A DNA stretch of 64,000 bases from Streptomyces sp. Mut1 (GCF_030719295.1 NZ_CP120997.1:7512001-7576000), one strand, 5' to 3'. Positions 53,114 to 63,647 are shown, counted from the stretch's first letter. Translations and numbers: made by a program. Notes: generated by a model not told the origin, from the letters alone.

Positions 53114-54004
53114 CTACAGCTCGTCGCCGAAGGCGTCGGCGAGTTCACGCCACTCGGCGAGCGGCAGGCCGTCCCTCTTCCCGCCGGCGGCGACCACCTG
53201 GAGCGCGACATGGTCGGCGCCCGCGTCGAAGTACTCCCGCGCCCGCGCCTTCACCCGGTCGGCGTCGCCCAGCGCGAAGAGGGCGTCCAGGAGACGGACG
53301 CTGCCACCGCCGTCGAAGTCGCTCTCCGCGAATCCGAGGCGCAGCAGGTTGTCGGTGTAGTTGGGGAGCTTCAGGTACATCGCCAGCATGGCGCGGGCCG
53401 TGGCGTGGGCGCGGTCGAGATCGGTGTCGAGTACGACGGACAGCTCGGGGGCCAGCAGCGCGCCGGGCCCGAGCGCCTCGCGTGCCTCCGCCGTGTGCGC
53501 GGTGGTGACGAGGTAGGGGTGGGCGCCCAGCGCCCTGCCCGCCGCGAGCTCCAGCATCTTCGGGCCGAGCGCCGCCAGCACCCGGTGGCCGGGTCCCACG
53601 GACGGCTCGGCGGTGTCCAGCGCGTCGAGGTAGGCCACCATCGCGCTGTACGGCTTCGCGTACTGGGGGACCATCGGGCCGTGGCTGACGCCCAGGCCGA
53701 GGACGAACCGCCCCCGGGCGCTCGCCTCGAGCGCGGCGACCCGCGCCGCGACCTCCTCGGCGGTGTGGTCCCAGATGCTCAGGATGCCGGTGGCGACGGC
53801 GGCCGTGCGAGTGGCGCCGACGATCGCGGCGGCGTCGTCGGGCGAGGGGCTGCCGCCGATCCACAGCGTCCCGTACCCCAGCGCTTCGAGCTCGGCGACC
53901 GCTTCCGCGATCGCCGCCTTCCCCGCGGCGTCCACCTTCGACGGGTGCAGCGCGCCGCTCCAGATGCCGACCCGGCCGAATACCTCATGTGTCTCAGAAG
54001 TCAT
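53114..54004 (-). CDS. LLM-class (F420-dependent) oxidoreductase
   Basis: 296 aa from the ATG at 54004. TIM barrel of the luciferase-like family: GRVGIWSGALHPSK, LEALGYGTLWIGGSP, GILSIWDHTAEEVA, RFVLGLGVSHGP. The last is the usual cofactor loop. F420 is the likely cofactor in Streptomyces, but FMN is possible. Substrate unknown. Confidence 0.88.
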   Translation of the reverse strand: MTSETHEVFGRVGIWSGALHPSKVDAAGKAAIAEAVAELEALGYGTLWIGGSPSPDDAAAIVGATRTAAVATGILSIWDHTAEEVAARVAALEASARGRFVLGLGVSHGPMVPQYAKPYSAMVAYLDALDTAEPSVGPGHRVLAALGPKMLELAAGRALGAHPYLVTTAHTAEAREALGPGALLAPELSVVLDTDLDRAHATARAMLAMYLKLPNYTDNLLRLGFAESDFDGGGSVRLLDALFALGDADRVKARAREYFDAGADHVALQVVAAGGKRDGLPLAEWRELADAFGDEL

Positions 54005-54210
54005 GCCGGGATAAAACAGCGCCCGGCTCCCGCTATTCCCCACCGCACCCGATACGGGCCGGGATTCACCCGACAGGCCGTCATGGTGCCGTGTGCGCAC
54101 CTCATGTGGGCGAGTGGCCGCGTGTGCGGGGGCGCCGCCCGGGCAACTGGCGGATATTGGATGCTCTGCGGCCCCGCAGTGTGCGTTCGCCGGACGAGGA
54201 GGTAGCTGCC

Positions 54211-55770
54211 GTGACAACCCCCGCCGCATCGGAGGGACCTGGAGGCAGGGAGCGACGCCCGGACGGGGGGCGCGGCGGGGGAGGAGGCCGCGATCCGCGC
54301 GAGGAGGCCGCGGCGCCGGGTGATTCCGGACTCGGCACCATCACGACGGCCGTACCGGCCCGGCTCGACCGGCTGCCGTGGTCGCGCTGGCACTGGATGA
54401 TCGTCATCGGGCTCGGCACCGTGTGGATTCTGGACGGCCTCGAAGTCACGACGGTCGGTAACATCGCGAGCCGGCTCTCGGAGGACGGCTCGGGCCTCGA
54501 CATCACGTCCGCGCAGGTCACCGGACTCGCCGCGGCCCTCTACGTGGCGGGTGCCTGCTCGGGGGCGCTGTTCTTCGGGTGGCTCACCGACCGGTTCGGC
54601 CGCAAGAAGCTGTTCATGGTGACGCTCGCGGTCTACCTCGCCGCGACCGCCATGACCGGTCTCTCCTTCAGCGCCTGGTGGTTCTTCCTCTTCCGCTTCC
54701 TCACCGGCTTCGGGATCGGCGGCGAGTACGCGGCCATCAACTCGGCCATCGACGAGCTGATCCCCTCGAAGTACCGGGGCCGCGTCGACCTCATCATCAA
54801 CGGCAGTTACTGGCTGGGCGCGGTCGGGGGCGCGCTGCTGTCGATCGTCATGCTGAACACGGACTACTTCCCCAAGGACCTCGGCTGGCGGCTCACCTTC
54901 GCCCTCGGCGTCGTTCTCGGCTTCGTGATCCTCCTCGTGCGGCGGCATGTGCCGGAGAGCCCCCGGTGGCAGTTCATCCACGGCCACGGGGACGAGGCGG
55001 ACAAGCTCGTCACGTCCGTCGAGCGGGAGATCGAGGACGAGAAGCACGAGAAGCTGCCGCCCCCGGCCGGTGAGATCACCATCCACGAACGCAGGAGCAT
55101 CGGCTTCGGGCTCATCGCCAGGACCGTCTTCCGAAGCTACCCCAAGCGCGCCGTGCTCGGCCTCTCCCTCTTCATCGGGCAGGCATTCCTCTACAACGCG
55201 ATCACCTTCGGCTTCGGCGCGATCCTGACGACGTTCTACGACGTGCGGAGCGGCCACACCGGCTACTACTTCGCGGTGATCGCGGCCGGCAACTTCATCG
55301 GACCGCTCGTGCTCGGCAAGCTGTTCGACACGATCGGGCGGCGCATCATGATCGCCGGTACCTACATCCTGCCGGGCATCCTGCTGTTCATCACGGCCTG
55401 GCTCTTCGACCGGGGCTCGCTGACCGCCAACACCCTCACCGCGTGCTGGTGCGTCGTCCTGTTCTTCGCCTCGGCGGGCGCGAGCAGCGCGTACCTGACG
55501 GTCTCCGAGGTCTTCCCGATGGAGACGCGGGCCATGGCCATCGCCTTCTTCTACGCGGTCGGTACCGCCGTCGGCGGGATCAGCGGCCCCCTGATCTTCG
55601 CCGACCTCACCGAATCGGGGGTCCCCGGCGACACGGCCCTCGCCTTCTCCATCGGCGCGGCCCTGATGTGCGCGGCCGGGATCGTCGCGGCTTTCCTCGC
55701 GGTCGACGCCGAGCAGCGCTCCCTGGAGGACATCGCGACGCCGCTCTCGCAGACGGCGTCCGGCACCTGA
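54211..55770 (+). CDS. MFS transporter, sugar-porter type
   Basis: 519 aa from the GTG at 54211 behind GAGGAGG. A disordered ~60-residue N terminus is followed by about 12 hydrophobic helices. Motifs: GWLTDRFGRKKLF between helices 2 and 3, RFLTGFGIGGEYAAINS, PESPRWQF before the central loop, KLFDTIGRRIMI after helix 8, and VFPMETRAMA. Those are the sugar porter (SP) signatures; substrates in Streptomyces include sugars and aromatic acids. Confidence 0.92.
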   Translation: MTTPAASEGPGGRERRPDGGRGGGGGRDPREEAAAPGDSGLGTITTAVPARLDRLPWSRWHWMIVIGLGTVWILDGLEVTTVGNIASRLSEDGSGLDITSAQVTGLAAALYVAGACSGALFFGWLTDRFGRKKLFMVTLAVYLAATAMTGLSFSAWWFFLFRFLTGFGIGGEYAAINSAIDELIPSKYRGRVDLIINGSYWLGAVGGALLSIVMLNTDYFPKDLGWRLTFALGVVLGFVILLVRRHVPESPRWQFIHGHGDEADKLVTSVEREIEDEKHEKLPPPAGEITIHERRSIGFGLIARTVFRSYPKRAVLGLSLFIGQAFLYNAITFGFGAILTTFYDVRSGHTGYYFAVIAAGNFIGPLVLGKLFDTIGRRIMIAGTYILPGILLFITAWLFDRGSLTANTLTACWCVVLFFASAGASSAYLTVSEVFPMETRAMAIAFFYAVGTAVGGISGPLIFADLTESGVPGDTALAFSIGAALMCAAGIVAAFLAVDAEQRSLEDIATPLSQTASGT

Positions 55771-55873
55771 GCGACGCCGGGGGCCCGTGACGACCGCTCA
55801 GCTCCGGGCCCAGGTGACCCCGGCGCCCAAAACCGGTTGTGCACCGCCCTCATGGTGATGTCGGATCGGCGGC

Positions 55874-56740
55874 ATGACGATCGCACTCGCGACACCGCGG
55901 GCAGACGGGCTGGGCGCCGCCGTCGGCGCACTGTGGGAGTGGCAGCACGAGGGCGCGCCGATGCAGCTGCATCCGGGAGACCTGGGCTGGTTCCGGCGGT
56001 TCGGCGCGGAGGCCGCCGCCGCGGGGGTCCGGACCTGGAGCCGGGCCGGCCGGATCCTCGCCGTCGGGCTGCTCGACGGTCCCGGGCTGGTGCGGCTGAC
56101 AACAGCTCCGGACGCCCGCGGCGACGAGGAGCTGGCACACCGGCTGGCCGAGGACGTGACCCGCCCCGCGCGCGGTGTGCTGCCCGGGGGGAGGGCGAAC
56201 GTCGAGGCGCCGGAGGACGCGCTGCTCCGGGAGCTGCTCGGCGAGGCGGGCTGGGACGCCGACGAGCCGTGGACGCCGCTGGCCCGTGACCTCGCGCGGC
56301 CCGTGGAGGACCCGGGCGTGCGGATCGACGTGGCCGGGCCGGAACACGCACGCCTCGTTGTCGCCGTGCACCGCTCGGCGTTCGACGGGTCACGGTTCAC
56401 GGAAGGGCACTGGCACGCGATGGCGGCCGGGCTCCCCTTCGCCGAGGCCCGGTGCCTGCTGGCCCGCGACGAGCGGGGCGAGGCGGTGGCGACCGTGACG
56501 GTGTGGTCGGCCGGCCAGGGACGGCCTGGACTGCTCGAACCGATGGGCGTGCACCAGGAACACCGCCACCGCGGCTACGGACGGGCGATCACTCTCGCCG
56601 CGGCGGCCGCACTGCGGGACATGGGCGCCTCCAGCGCACTCGTCTGCACCCCGAGCGCCCGCACCGGCGCCGTGGCCACGTACGAGTCGGCGGGTCTTCT
56701 GCGGCGCCCCGAGATCCACGACTGCGTCCGGCAGGCCTGA
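55874..56740 (+). CDS. GNAT family N-acetyltransferase (288 aa)
   Basis: Two-part protein. The C-terminal half (about 150-285) is a full GNAT domain with the acetyl-CoA loop GVHQEHRHRGYGRAIT and SARTGAVATYESAGLLRR. The N-terminal ~140 residues are a degenerate GNAT-like half, as in tandem-GNAT proteins. Substrate unknown. Confidence 0.88.
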   Translation: MTIALATPRADGLGAAVGALWEWQHEGAPMQLHPGDLGWFRRFGAEAAAAGVRTWSRAGRILAVGLLDGPGLVRLTTAPDARGDEELAHRLAEDVTRPARGVLPGGRANVEAPEDALLRELLGEAGWDADEPWTPLARDLARPVEDPGVRIDVAGPEHARLVVAVHRSAFDGSRFTEGHWHAMAAGLPFAEARCLLARDERGEAVATVTVWSAGQGRPGLLEPMGVHQEHRHRGYGRAITLAAAAALRDMGASSALVCTPSARTGAVATYESAGLLRRPEIHDCVRQA

Positions 56741-56848
56741 GGGCCGCCCGCCGGGTCAGCACCCTCGCGGCGGGCCCGCTGATCATGAAACGCGCGGTTC
56801 GGGGCACACGGCGATCGACGACGTTCGTGACCTGCCGAGGGAGATGCC

Positions 56849-57667
56849 GTGCCGATACGCAGACCGGGAAGCGGCACACGCCGTGCCCGCACCACCGAAC
56901 CGCTGCGCAGCCCCCTCCTCATCCTCGCCCTGGCCGGCGCCCTGATCTGCGGCGCGGCCCTCCTCTTCCTGCGCTTCGCCCACTGGGCCGGCGCCCACCC
57001 GGTCACCGCCGGGACCCTGGCCGTGCTCGCCGTCCCCGTGCTCTACATCCTGTTCCGGGCGATGCCGCGTACCCGGGAACTGCGCCGGGCCGCCCGCGAG
57101 GCCATGGCACCACCCCCCGGCGAAGCGGCCGGCGCGCCCCGCGACGGCGAGGTCCCGGAGCCGTTCCCCTCCACCCCGGTCCGGGCGGCAGGACCCGCCC
57201 CCGTCCCCGGCGCACGGGACGGGCTCACCGCCGTACTCCCGCCGCCGGCTGCCGACCCGGCCGCGCTCGACTTCGGCGCACTCGACCCCGACGGCTTCGA
57301 GGCGGCCGTGGCCGCGCTGTGCGAACGGGACGGCTGCCAGGAGGTCGAGGTCACCGGCGGCGCGGGTGACCTCGGCGCCGACGTCCTCGCCACCGCACCG
57401 GACGGCCGGCGCGTCGTCGTGCAGTGCAAGCAGTACGGACCCGCGCACAAGGTGGGCTCCCAGGACCTCCAGCGCTTCGGAGGCACCTGCTGGACGGTCC
57501 ACGGGGCACAGCTCGCCACCGTGGTGACGACCAGTGAGTTCACGGCGCCCGCCCTGGAGTACGCGCGGGCCTGCGGCATCCACTGCGTGGACGGGGCCTC
57601 GCTCGCCGCCTGGGCCGAGGGTTCGGGCCACGCCCCCTGGGGCCCGGCGATGCCGGACACGGCCTGA
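56849..57667 (+). CDS. Membrane-anchored Mrr-like restriction endonuclease-fold protein
   Basis: 272 aa from the GTG at 56849 behind GAGGGAG. Two membrane helices (LLILALAGALICGAALLFLR, about 24-44; TAGTLAVLAVPVLYILF, about 53-69), a ~70-residue Pro/Ala linker, then a PD-(D/E)xK nuclease domain of the Mrr_cat type (about 150-255). The catalytic residues can be seen as GGAGDLGADVLAT and VVQCKQYG, followed by VGSQDLQRFGG. Such domains cut modified DNA or act in conjugation and DNA-uptake defence. The membrane anchoring is the odd feature. No methylase lies nearby. Confidence 0.85.
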   Translation: MPIRRPGSGTRRARTTEPLRSPLLILALAGALICGAALLFLRFAHWAGAHPVTAGTLAVLAVPVLYILFRAMPRTRELRRAAREAMAPPPGEAAGAPRDGEVPEPFPSTPVRAAGPAPVPGARDGLTAVLPPPAADPAALDFGALDPDGFEAAVAALCERDGCQEVEVTGGAGDLGADVLATAPDGRRVVVQCKQYGPAHKVGSQDLQRFGGTCWTVHGAQLATVVTTSEFTAPALEYARACGIHCVDGASLAAWAEGSGHAPWGPAMPDTA

Positions 57668-57762
57668 GGAGCACGCTCGCGGCCACGGTGCTGAGCCCGC
57701 AGAGCCTGCTGCCCCGCATCGGGCATCGGGCCGGGGCCGGACCCGTCCGTCCTCGCCCGCGG

Positions 57763-58464
57763 TCAGGGGCCGGTCCCCTCCTCGTCCTCATCGGCTTCCC
57801 GTTCGCCGACGCTGACCAGCCCCGTCTCGTAGGCGGCGATGACGGCCTGCACGCGGTCACGGAGCCCGAGCTTGGCGAGGATGCGGGCGACATGCGTCTT
57901 CACGGTCGCCTCGGCCAGGTGCAGGCGGGCGGCGAGTTCGGCGTTGCTCAGCCCCCGGGCGAGCAGGCCGAGCACCTCGAGTTCGCGCGGGGTGAGCGCG
58001 GCGAGGTCGTGGTGGAGGGCGGCGGTCTCGCCGCCGCGCCGGGTGAAGCGCTGGACGAGGCGGCGCGTGATGGCGGGCGCGAGGAGGGCGTCGCCGGTAC
58101 GGACGGTGCGCACGGCGGCGGTCAGCTGCTCGGGCGTCACGTCCTTGAGGAGGAAGCCACTCGCGCCGGCGGACAGCGCCGCGTACACGTAGCGGTCGAG
58201 GTCGAACGTCGTCAGGATGATCACGCGCGGCCGGTCGAGGGTTCCGGCGAGGATTCGGCGCGTGGCCTCCAGGCCGTCCATCTCGGGCATCCGGACGTCC
58301 ATCAGGACCACGTCGGGCCGTGTGCGGCGGACCGCGTCGACCGCCTCCGCCCCGTTGGTCGCCTCGGCGACGACATCGATGCCGTCGGCGCCCAGGATCA
58401 ACCGGAATCCGGTGCGTACCAGGGTCTGGTCGTCGGCGATGAGCACACGCGGCGGCTCGGTCAC
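57763..58464 (-). CDS. NarL/LuxR response regulator
   Basis: 233 aa. Receiver domain with Asp11/Asp12, phospho-acceptor Asp56 in VVLMDVRMP and Lys107 in FLLKDVTP; C-terminal LuxR HTH (LTPRELEVLGLLARGLSNAE; EATVKTHVARILAKLGLRDR). Its start overlaps the sensor kinase stop by four bases, so the two are coupled. Probable target: the divergent ABC transporter operon. Confidence 0.95.
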   Translation of the reverse strand: MTEPPRVLIADDQTLVRTGFRLILGADGIDVVAEATNGAEAVDAVRRTRPDVVLMDVRMPEMDGLEATRRILAGTLDRPRVIILTTFDLDRYVYAALSAGASGFLLKDVTPEQLTAAVRTVRTGDALLAPAITRRLVQRFTRRGGETAALHHDLAALTPRELEVLGLLARGLSNAELAARLHLAEATVKTHVARILAKLGLRDRVQAVIAAYETGLVSVGEREADEDEEGTGP

Positions 58465-59762
58465 GGCGTCTCCAAGGGGATCAGGGCTTCCACACGGTAG
58501 CCACCGGCCAGGTGCGGGCCGGTGTGCAGGGTGCCATCGAGCACCGTGAGGCGTTCGCGCAGACCGATCAGCCCCCGCCCGCTCCCGGTGGCCGTGCCCG
58601 GACGCCCACCGGTATCGGTCACCTCGACCCGGAGCAGCCGCGGCTCGTAGGCGACGGTCACGGCCGCCTCCGCGCCGGACGCGTGCTTCACGGTGTTCGT
58701 CAGCGCCTCCTGGACGACGCGGTAGGCGGCGAGTTCGAGGCCCGGCGGCAGCGGCCGGGGCCGGCCCGTCACCGTCAGACCCACCGGCAGCCCGGCGTCC
58801 CGGACCCGGCCGATCAGCACCTCCAGCTGGTCCAGCCCCGGCTGAGGGGCCGGCACCCCGGCACCCGGCAGGTCGGGGCCCGTGTCCGTCGCCTCGTCCT
58901 CGTCGGCCACGGTGAGCAGCCCCATAACGTGCCGCAGCTCCGTCATGGCAGCCCGGCCGCCCGCTTCCACGGCGAGCAGTGCCTCGCCGGCCTGCTCGGG
59001 AGCGGACTTCATGATCGTGCGCGCCGCCCCCGCCTGAATGATCATCACACTGACGTTGTGTGTGACGACGTCGTGCAGTTCACGCGCGATCCTGGCCCGC
59101 TCGTGCTCCACGGCCCGGCGCAGCGCCTCGGCCTGTTCGCGTTCCAGCGCGGAGAGCCGGGACCGGCCCTCGTCGGTCCGTAGCTTCCACGTACGCAGCC
59201 CCACGGCCGCCACGGCCATCGGAACCAGGATCAGCAGCGCGATGTACTCGTTGGGCACGATCGGGGTCACCGAGTTCCCGGCCGTGCCGACCAGGGTGAC
59301 GGACACCGGAAGCGCCGCCAGCGTCGCCACCCGGTGCGGGCTGTACACGGCGGCGCTGTACACGGCGATGACGAACGCGTAGAACGTCAGGCGCATCACG
59401 CTCTGCGGAGTCGCCAGGGTCGCGGCCGTCACGACGCACAGCACGGCCAGCGGGCAGCGGCGGCGCAGCACCAGGGCAGCCGAAGCGACGGCCGCGAGCG
59501 TCACCATGAACGCCAGGCCGCCGGGCCCGGACGGGCGCGCCATGACATGAGCCACCCCGGCGATCTCCCGCACCACCACGTTGCCGGCGTTGTCGATGCC
59601 GTAGTAGACGGTGGTGACGCCGAGGGCCAGCGCCACCAGCGCGTCGAACTGCCACGCGCGCCGGGAGGGACGGGGCGGCGGACCGCTCGGGAAACCGGCG
59701 TCCCGAACCGCCCGGCGGGCCCCTTCGCCCAGCCGCTCCAACCGTGTACGTACGTCCGTCAC
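58461..59762 (-). CDS. Sensor histidine kinase (NarL partner type)
   Basis: 433 aa. About six membrane helices (40-190), then a HisKA_3 dimerisation domain with His230 in ARIARELHDVVTHNVSVMII and a HATPase_c domain (YRVVQEALTNTVKHAS; GSGRGLIGLRERL). Starts at GTG 59762. With the response regulator it forms a two-component system divergent from the ABC transporter genes. Confidence 0.94.
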   Translation of the reverse strand: MTDVRTRLERLGEGARRAVRDAGFPSGPPPRPSRRAWQFDALVALALGVTTVYYGIDNAGNVVVREIAGVAHVMARPSGPGGLAFMVTLAAVASAALVLRRRCPLAVLCVVTAATLATPQSVMRLTFYAFVIAVYSAAVYSPHRVATLAALPVSVTLVGTAGNSVTPIVPNEYIALLILVPMAVAAVGLRTWKLRTDEGRSRLSALEREQAEALRRAVEHERARIARELHDVVTHNVSVMIIQAGAARTIMKSAPEQAGEALLAVEAGGRAAMTELRHVMGLLTVADEDEATDTGPDLPGAGVPAPQPGLDQLEVLIGRVRDAGLPVGLTVTGRPRPLPPGLELAAYRVVQEALTNTVKHASGAEAAVTVAYEPRLLRVEVTDTGGRPGTATGSGRGLIGLRERLTVLDGTLHTGPHLAGGYRVEALIPLETP

Positions 59763-59973
59763 CGCTTCATTCTCGCGGGCCCGCAGCCCCTCGGAGTCCG
59801 ACCCGGTACCGATTCCCGCCGGGGCGCGTACACCACTCGCCTACATCGCAGGGACGACGAACCCGCCGCTCATCCCGGCGCCGGACGGCAAGGGATCCCG
59901 GCGGCGGACGCGCGTCCGCCCGGCTCGCTCCTAGCGTTCGGTCCACCGACTTCCCCTGCGCAAGGAGCCCTTC

Positions 59974-60681
59974 ATGAGCATGCCGCTGATCGAACTGTGC
60001 GAGGTGAGCCGCCGGTACGACGACGGCCCGCCCGCCCTGCACGAGGTGTCGCTCACCGTGCGGCCGGGCGAGGCCGTCGCGATCCTCGGCCCCTCCGGCA
60101 GCGGCAAGTCGACGCTCCTCAACCTGATCGCGGGCCTGGACCGGCCCGACACCGGCACGGTGACCGTGGACGGGGCGCGCATCGATCAACTGGGCGAAAC
60201 AGGTGCGGCGCTCCACCGGCGTACCCGGATCGGCATGGTCTTCCAGTTCTTCCACCTCCTGGACGATCTGACCGTCACCGACAACGTCGCCCTGCCCGCC
60301 CGCCTGGCCGGACTGCCACGCGGTGAGACGGAACGCAGGGCGGCGGAACTCCTGGAACGGCTGGGCATCGACCGGCACGCCCGCACCCACCCGGACCGGC
60401 TCTCCGGCGGCGAGCGGCAACGCGTCGCGGTGGCCCGCGCGCTGATGAACCGGCCCGCGCTGCTCCTGGCCGACGAACCGACCGGCGCGCTCGACACCGC
60501 CGCCGGACAGGACGTCAGCCGGCTGCTCACCGAACTCAACGCCGAGGGCCAGACCGTCGTCCTCGTCACCCACGACCTCGCGCTGGCCCGCTCCTGCACC
60601 AGCCGCACGATCCGTATCGCCGACGGCCGGATCACCCACGACCAGCCGTCGCGGGCCGTCGCCCCGGAGGCCGTCCGATGA
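59974..60681 (+). CDS. ABC transporter ATP-binding protein (MacB/LolD type)
   Basis: 235-aa ATPase. Walker A is [15 protein letters not shown]-loop [11 protein letters not shown], signature [15 protein letters not shown], Walker [13 protein letters not shown], and H-loop VTHDLALA. It couples with the FtsX-like permease whose gene overlaps its stop by four bases (ATGA). Confidence 0.96.
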   Translation: MSMPLIELCEVSRRYDDGPPALHEVSLTVRPGEAVAILGPSGSGKSTLLNLIAGLDRPDTGTVTVDGARIDQLGETGAALHRRTRIGMVFQFFHLLDDLTVTDNVALPARLAGLPRGETERRAAELLERLGIDRHARTHPDRLSGGERQRVAVARALMNRPALLLADEPTGALDTAAGQDVSRLLTELNAEGQTVVLVTHDLALARSCTSRTIRIADGRITHDQPSRAVAPEAVR

Positions 60682-63021
60682 GCGCGCTCGGCAGGGTGGT
60701 GCGCTCCGGAGTGGGGCGGCGCCGGGTGCAGACGCTGGTCATCGGGCTCGCCGCGATGATGGCGGTGGCCGCGTCCGTCCTCGCCGGATCGCTGCTCGTC
60801 GTCTCCGGGGCCCCCTTCGACGACGCCTTCGCCAGGCAGCACGGCGCGCACCTGTCCGTACAGTTCGACGCGGACGAGGTGAGCGCCGGGCAACTGGCGG
60901 GGACCGGGAACGCCGAAGGGGTGAGCGAGGCGGCCGGACCCTTCCGCACGGCGACGCTCACCCCGCGCCCGGACGCGGACGGCCCCGGGTGGCCGATGAC
61001 CGTGGCGGGCCGCGGCGATCCGGGCCGGGACGTGGACGAGGCCGACCTCATCCAGGGGCGGTGGCCCACCCGCCCCGGCGAGATCGTGCTGTCCGCCGAC
61101 TCCGCCCTGATCCCGGTCATCGGCAAGAAGATCCACTTCACCGGTACGGCCGCCGGCGTGGCGCCGACGGTCGTCGGCGTGGCCCGCTCGGTCACCCGGA
61201 CCGCCGACGCCTGGGTGCTGCCGTCCCAGATGCCGGCCCTCACCGCACCCGGCAGCGGCGGCTACCAGATGCTCTACCGCTTCACCGACGCGGCCACGGC
61301 CGCACAGATCACCGCGGGCGGCAACGCTGTGAAGGCGTCCCTGCCGCCGCAGGCCGCCATCGGCGAACAGTCGTGGCTGACCGTCAAGGAGTCCGCCGAG
61401 CGCGACACCGCCCTGTACGTCCCCTTCCTCTTCGCGTTCGGCACCCTCGGCCTCGTCATGTCCGTGCTCACCGTCGGCAACGTCGTCGCCTCGGCCGTCG
61501 GTACGGGAACACGCCGCATCGGCATCCTCAAGGCCGTCGGCTTCACCCCCGCCCAGGTCGTACGGGCCTACGTGGCCCAGGCGCTGATCCCCGCGGCCCT
61601 CGGCACCGCCCTCGGCATCGTCGCGGGCCACCTGCTCGCCGTCCCCGTCATGGCCGAGGCCGAAGCGGCCTACGGCACCTCGTCCCTGGCCGTAGCCCCC
61701 TGGGTCGACGTGGTGGTCGTCACGGGGACACTCGGCCTGGTGGCGGTGACCGCGTGGGCCGGTGCCGGACGGGCCGGCCGGCTGCGTACGGTCGACGCCC
61801 TCGCCGTCGGACGCACCGCCCCGGCGGGACGCGGCCGGTGGGCGGCCCGCCTGGCCGGGCGCCTGCCGTTGCCGCAGCCGGTCGCGCTCGGTCTCGTCCG
61901 GCCCTTCGCACGGCCCGCCCGCTCCCTCGCCATGGGCGCGGCGGTCCTCTTCGGCACCGTCGCCGTCACGTTCACCGTCGGGATGGCCGCCTCGCTGGGC
62001 CAGGTGATGAGCGCCAAGGCCCATGACGCGGCCGACGTCGTCGTACTCCCGCCCCTGCCGGACGTCGGGCCCGGCGCCGCCGGCCGCCGCGGTGAGCGGC
62101 CCGATCCCGCCGCCGTCGCCCGAGCCGTCCGGGCCACCCCCGGCACCGCGAAGCACTACAGCGCCGCGACGGTACGCGCGACCGTGGGCGGACTCACCGG
62201 CACCCGATGTGATCGCCTTCACCGGAGACGCCTCCTGGGGCGGCTACACCATGGTCTCCGGCCGCTTGGTCGACCGGCCCGGAGAGGCAGCGGTCCCGAC
62301 CGCCTTCCTGACCGCCACCGGCACCCGGATCGGCGACAGCCTCACCCTCGGTGGACTGGCCGCACCGGTCACCGTACGGATCGTCGGCGAGGTCCTCGAC
62401 CCGCGCAACGACGGCATGCAGGTCTTCACCGACGCCGCGACCCTCAAGGCCGCCCACCCCGACCTGACCGACGCCGGCCACCACATCGCCCTCGCGCCCG
62501 GCACCGACGCACACGGCTACGCCGACGCGCTCAACAAGACCCTGGCACCGCTGGGAGCCACCGCCCGAGCCGGCGCGCTCGACGCCGGCGGCGACATGGT
62601 CGTCACACTGAACGCGCTGTCCGCGGTCCTCACCCTGATGCTCGTCGCCGTCGCCGCGCTCGGCGTGCTGAACGGGGTGCTCCTCGACACCCGCGAGCGC
62701 GTACGGGAGATCGGCATCCACAAGGCGCTCGGCATGACGCCCCGCCAGACCGTCGCAACGGTCCTCACCTCGGTGACCGCGACCGGACTGGTCGCGGGCT
62801 GCCTGGGCGTACCGCTCGGGGTGGCCCTGCACCGCCGGGTCCTGCCCGCGATGGGCGAGAGCGTGGGCCTGCGCCTCCCCGAACAGGTCCTCGCCGTCTA
62901 CCACACGGCCGGGCTGCTCCCGCTGGCGCTCGGCGGCCTCGTCATCGCCACCCTGGGGGCCCTGCTGCCCGCGGGACGGGCCGCCAGGGCCAGGACGGCG
63001 GCGTCCCTGCGTACCGAATAG
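60678..63021 (+). pseudogene. FtsX-like ABC permease, disrupted by a +1 frameshift
   Basis: Homologous sequence runs in one frame from ATG 60678 to about codon 509 (ending VRATVGGLTGT), then continues in the next frame from 62206 (DVIAFTGDASWGGYTMVSG) to the stop at 63021. Removing one C of the CCC at 62203-62205 restores a 780-aa permease of the MacB/FtsX class. It has an N-terminal helix, a periplasmic-type domain and two FtsX helix bundles (PFLFAFGTLGLVMSVLTVGN; VVTLNALSAVLTLMLVAVAA). Untouched, the first frame would run to 63647 through Arg-rich nonsense and the next gene. It may be a real mutation or a sequencing error. Confidence 0.85.
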
Positions 63022-63065
63022 GAGAAACACCGGCCGGGGCCGGGCCCGTACGCAAGGCTGCACAG

Positions 63066-63647
63066 ATGATCGAGCGAGAAGCCGCCGTGCGCACCGTCGA
63101 AGAGCAGTTGGAGCGCGACTACCGGAAGTGGCGCGCGGTGGACGTGGGCGCGGTGCGCACGGTCGTGGTCCAGGTGGAGGAACACGAGCTCGTGTGGATC
63201 GTCTCCTGGCAGTCCGAGGAATTCGTACGCACCCGGAACCCGCGGTCCATGCTCATCGGCAGCGGCCCGTACCTGGTCGACCGCACCGACGGAGGTCTGC
63301 ACCGCATCGGCGCCGTCTCCATGGCGACCGGTGCCTGGGAGGACGACTACCGGGCCCGGATACGCGGACTGCCCGTACGCACGGCCCTGGACGACCTGCA
63401 CGACGAACTGCGCGCGGTGGCCGCGGCGCGCGGACGCCTGCACGCGGTGCGCACGCTGCGCGGGAAGGTCCCGGAACTGCTGCCCGCGGCGGCCCTCGCA
63501 TACGTCAACGGCCTGGCGGACGGCGATGTGCCCGCGCACCTCGTGGCCGTCGCCGCCGCCGGACTCGTGACGCCTCTCGATTCCGTGCTCGCCGTGGTCA
63601 CCCTTCGCGCCGGAACCGCCGGCCCCGAGCCGCGGGACAGCCCTTAG
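63066..63647 (+). CDS. YrhB/Imm35-like domain protein
   Basis: 193 aa from the ATG at 63066. Core pattern EHELVWIVSWQSEEFVRTRN and MLIGSGPYLVDRTDGGLHRI matches YrhB-type domains, some of which are immunity proteins to polymorphic toxins. The C-terminal ~70 residues are helical. No toxin gene is adjacent. The same reading frame continues from the ABC permease because of the frameshift. Confidence 0.75.
   Translation: MIEREAAVRTVEEQLERDYRKWRAVDVGAVRTVVVQVEEHELVWIVSWQSEEFVRTRNPRSMLIGSGPYLVDRTDGGLHRIGAVSMATGAWEDDYRARIRGLPVRTALDDLHDELRAVAAARGRLHAVRTLRGKVPELLPAAALAYVNGLADGDVPAHLVAVAAAGLVTPLDSVLAVVTLRAGTAGPEPRDSP

Noticed and set aside
62215..63060. Continuation of the permease's first frame to the next gene
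   Set aside because: Arg-rich nonsense after the frameshift; the homologous protein lies in the adjacent frame.
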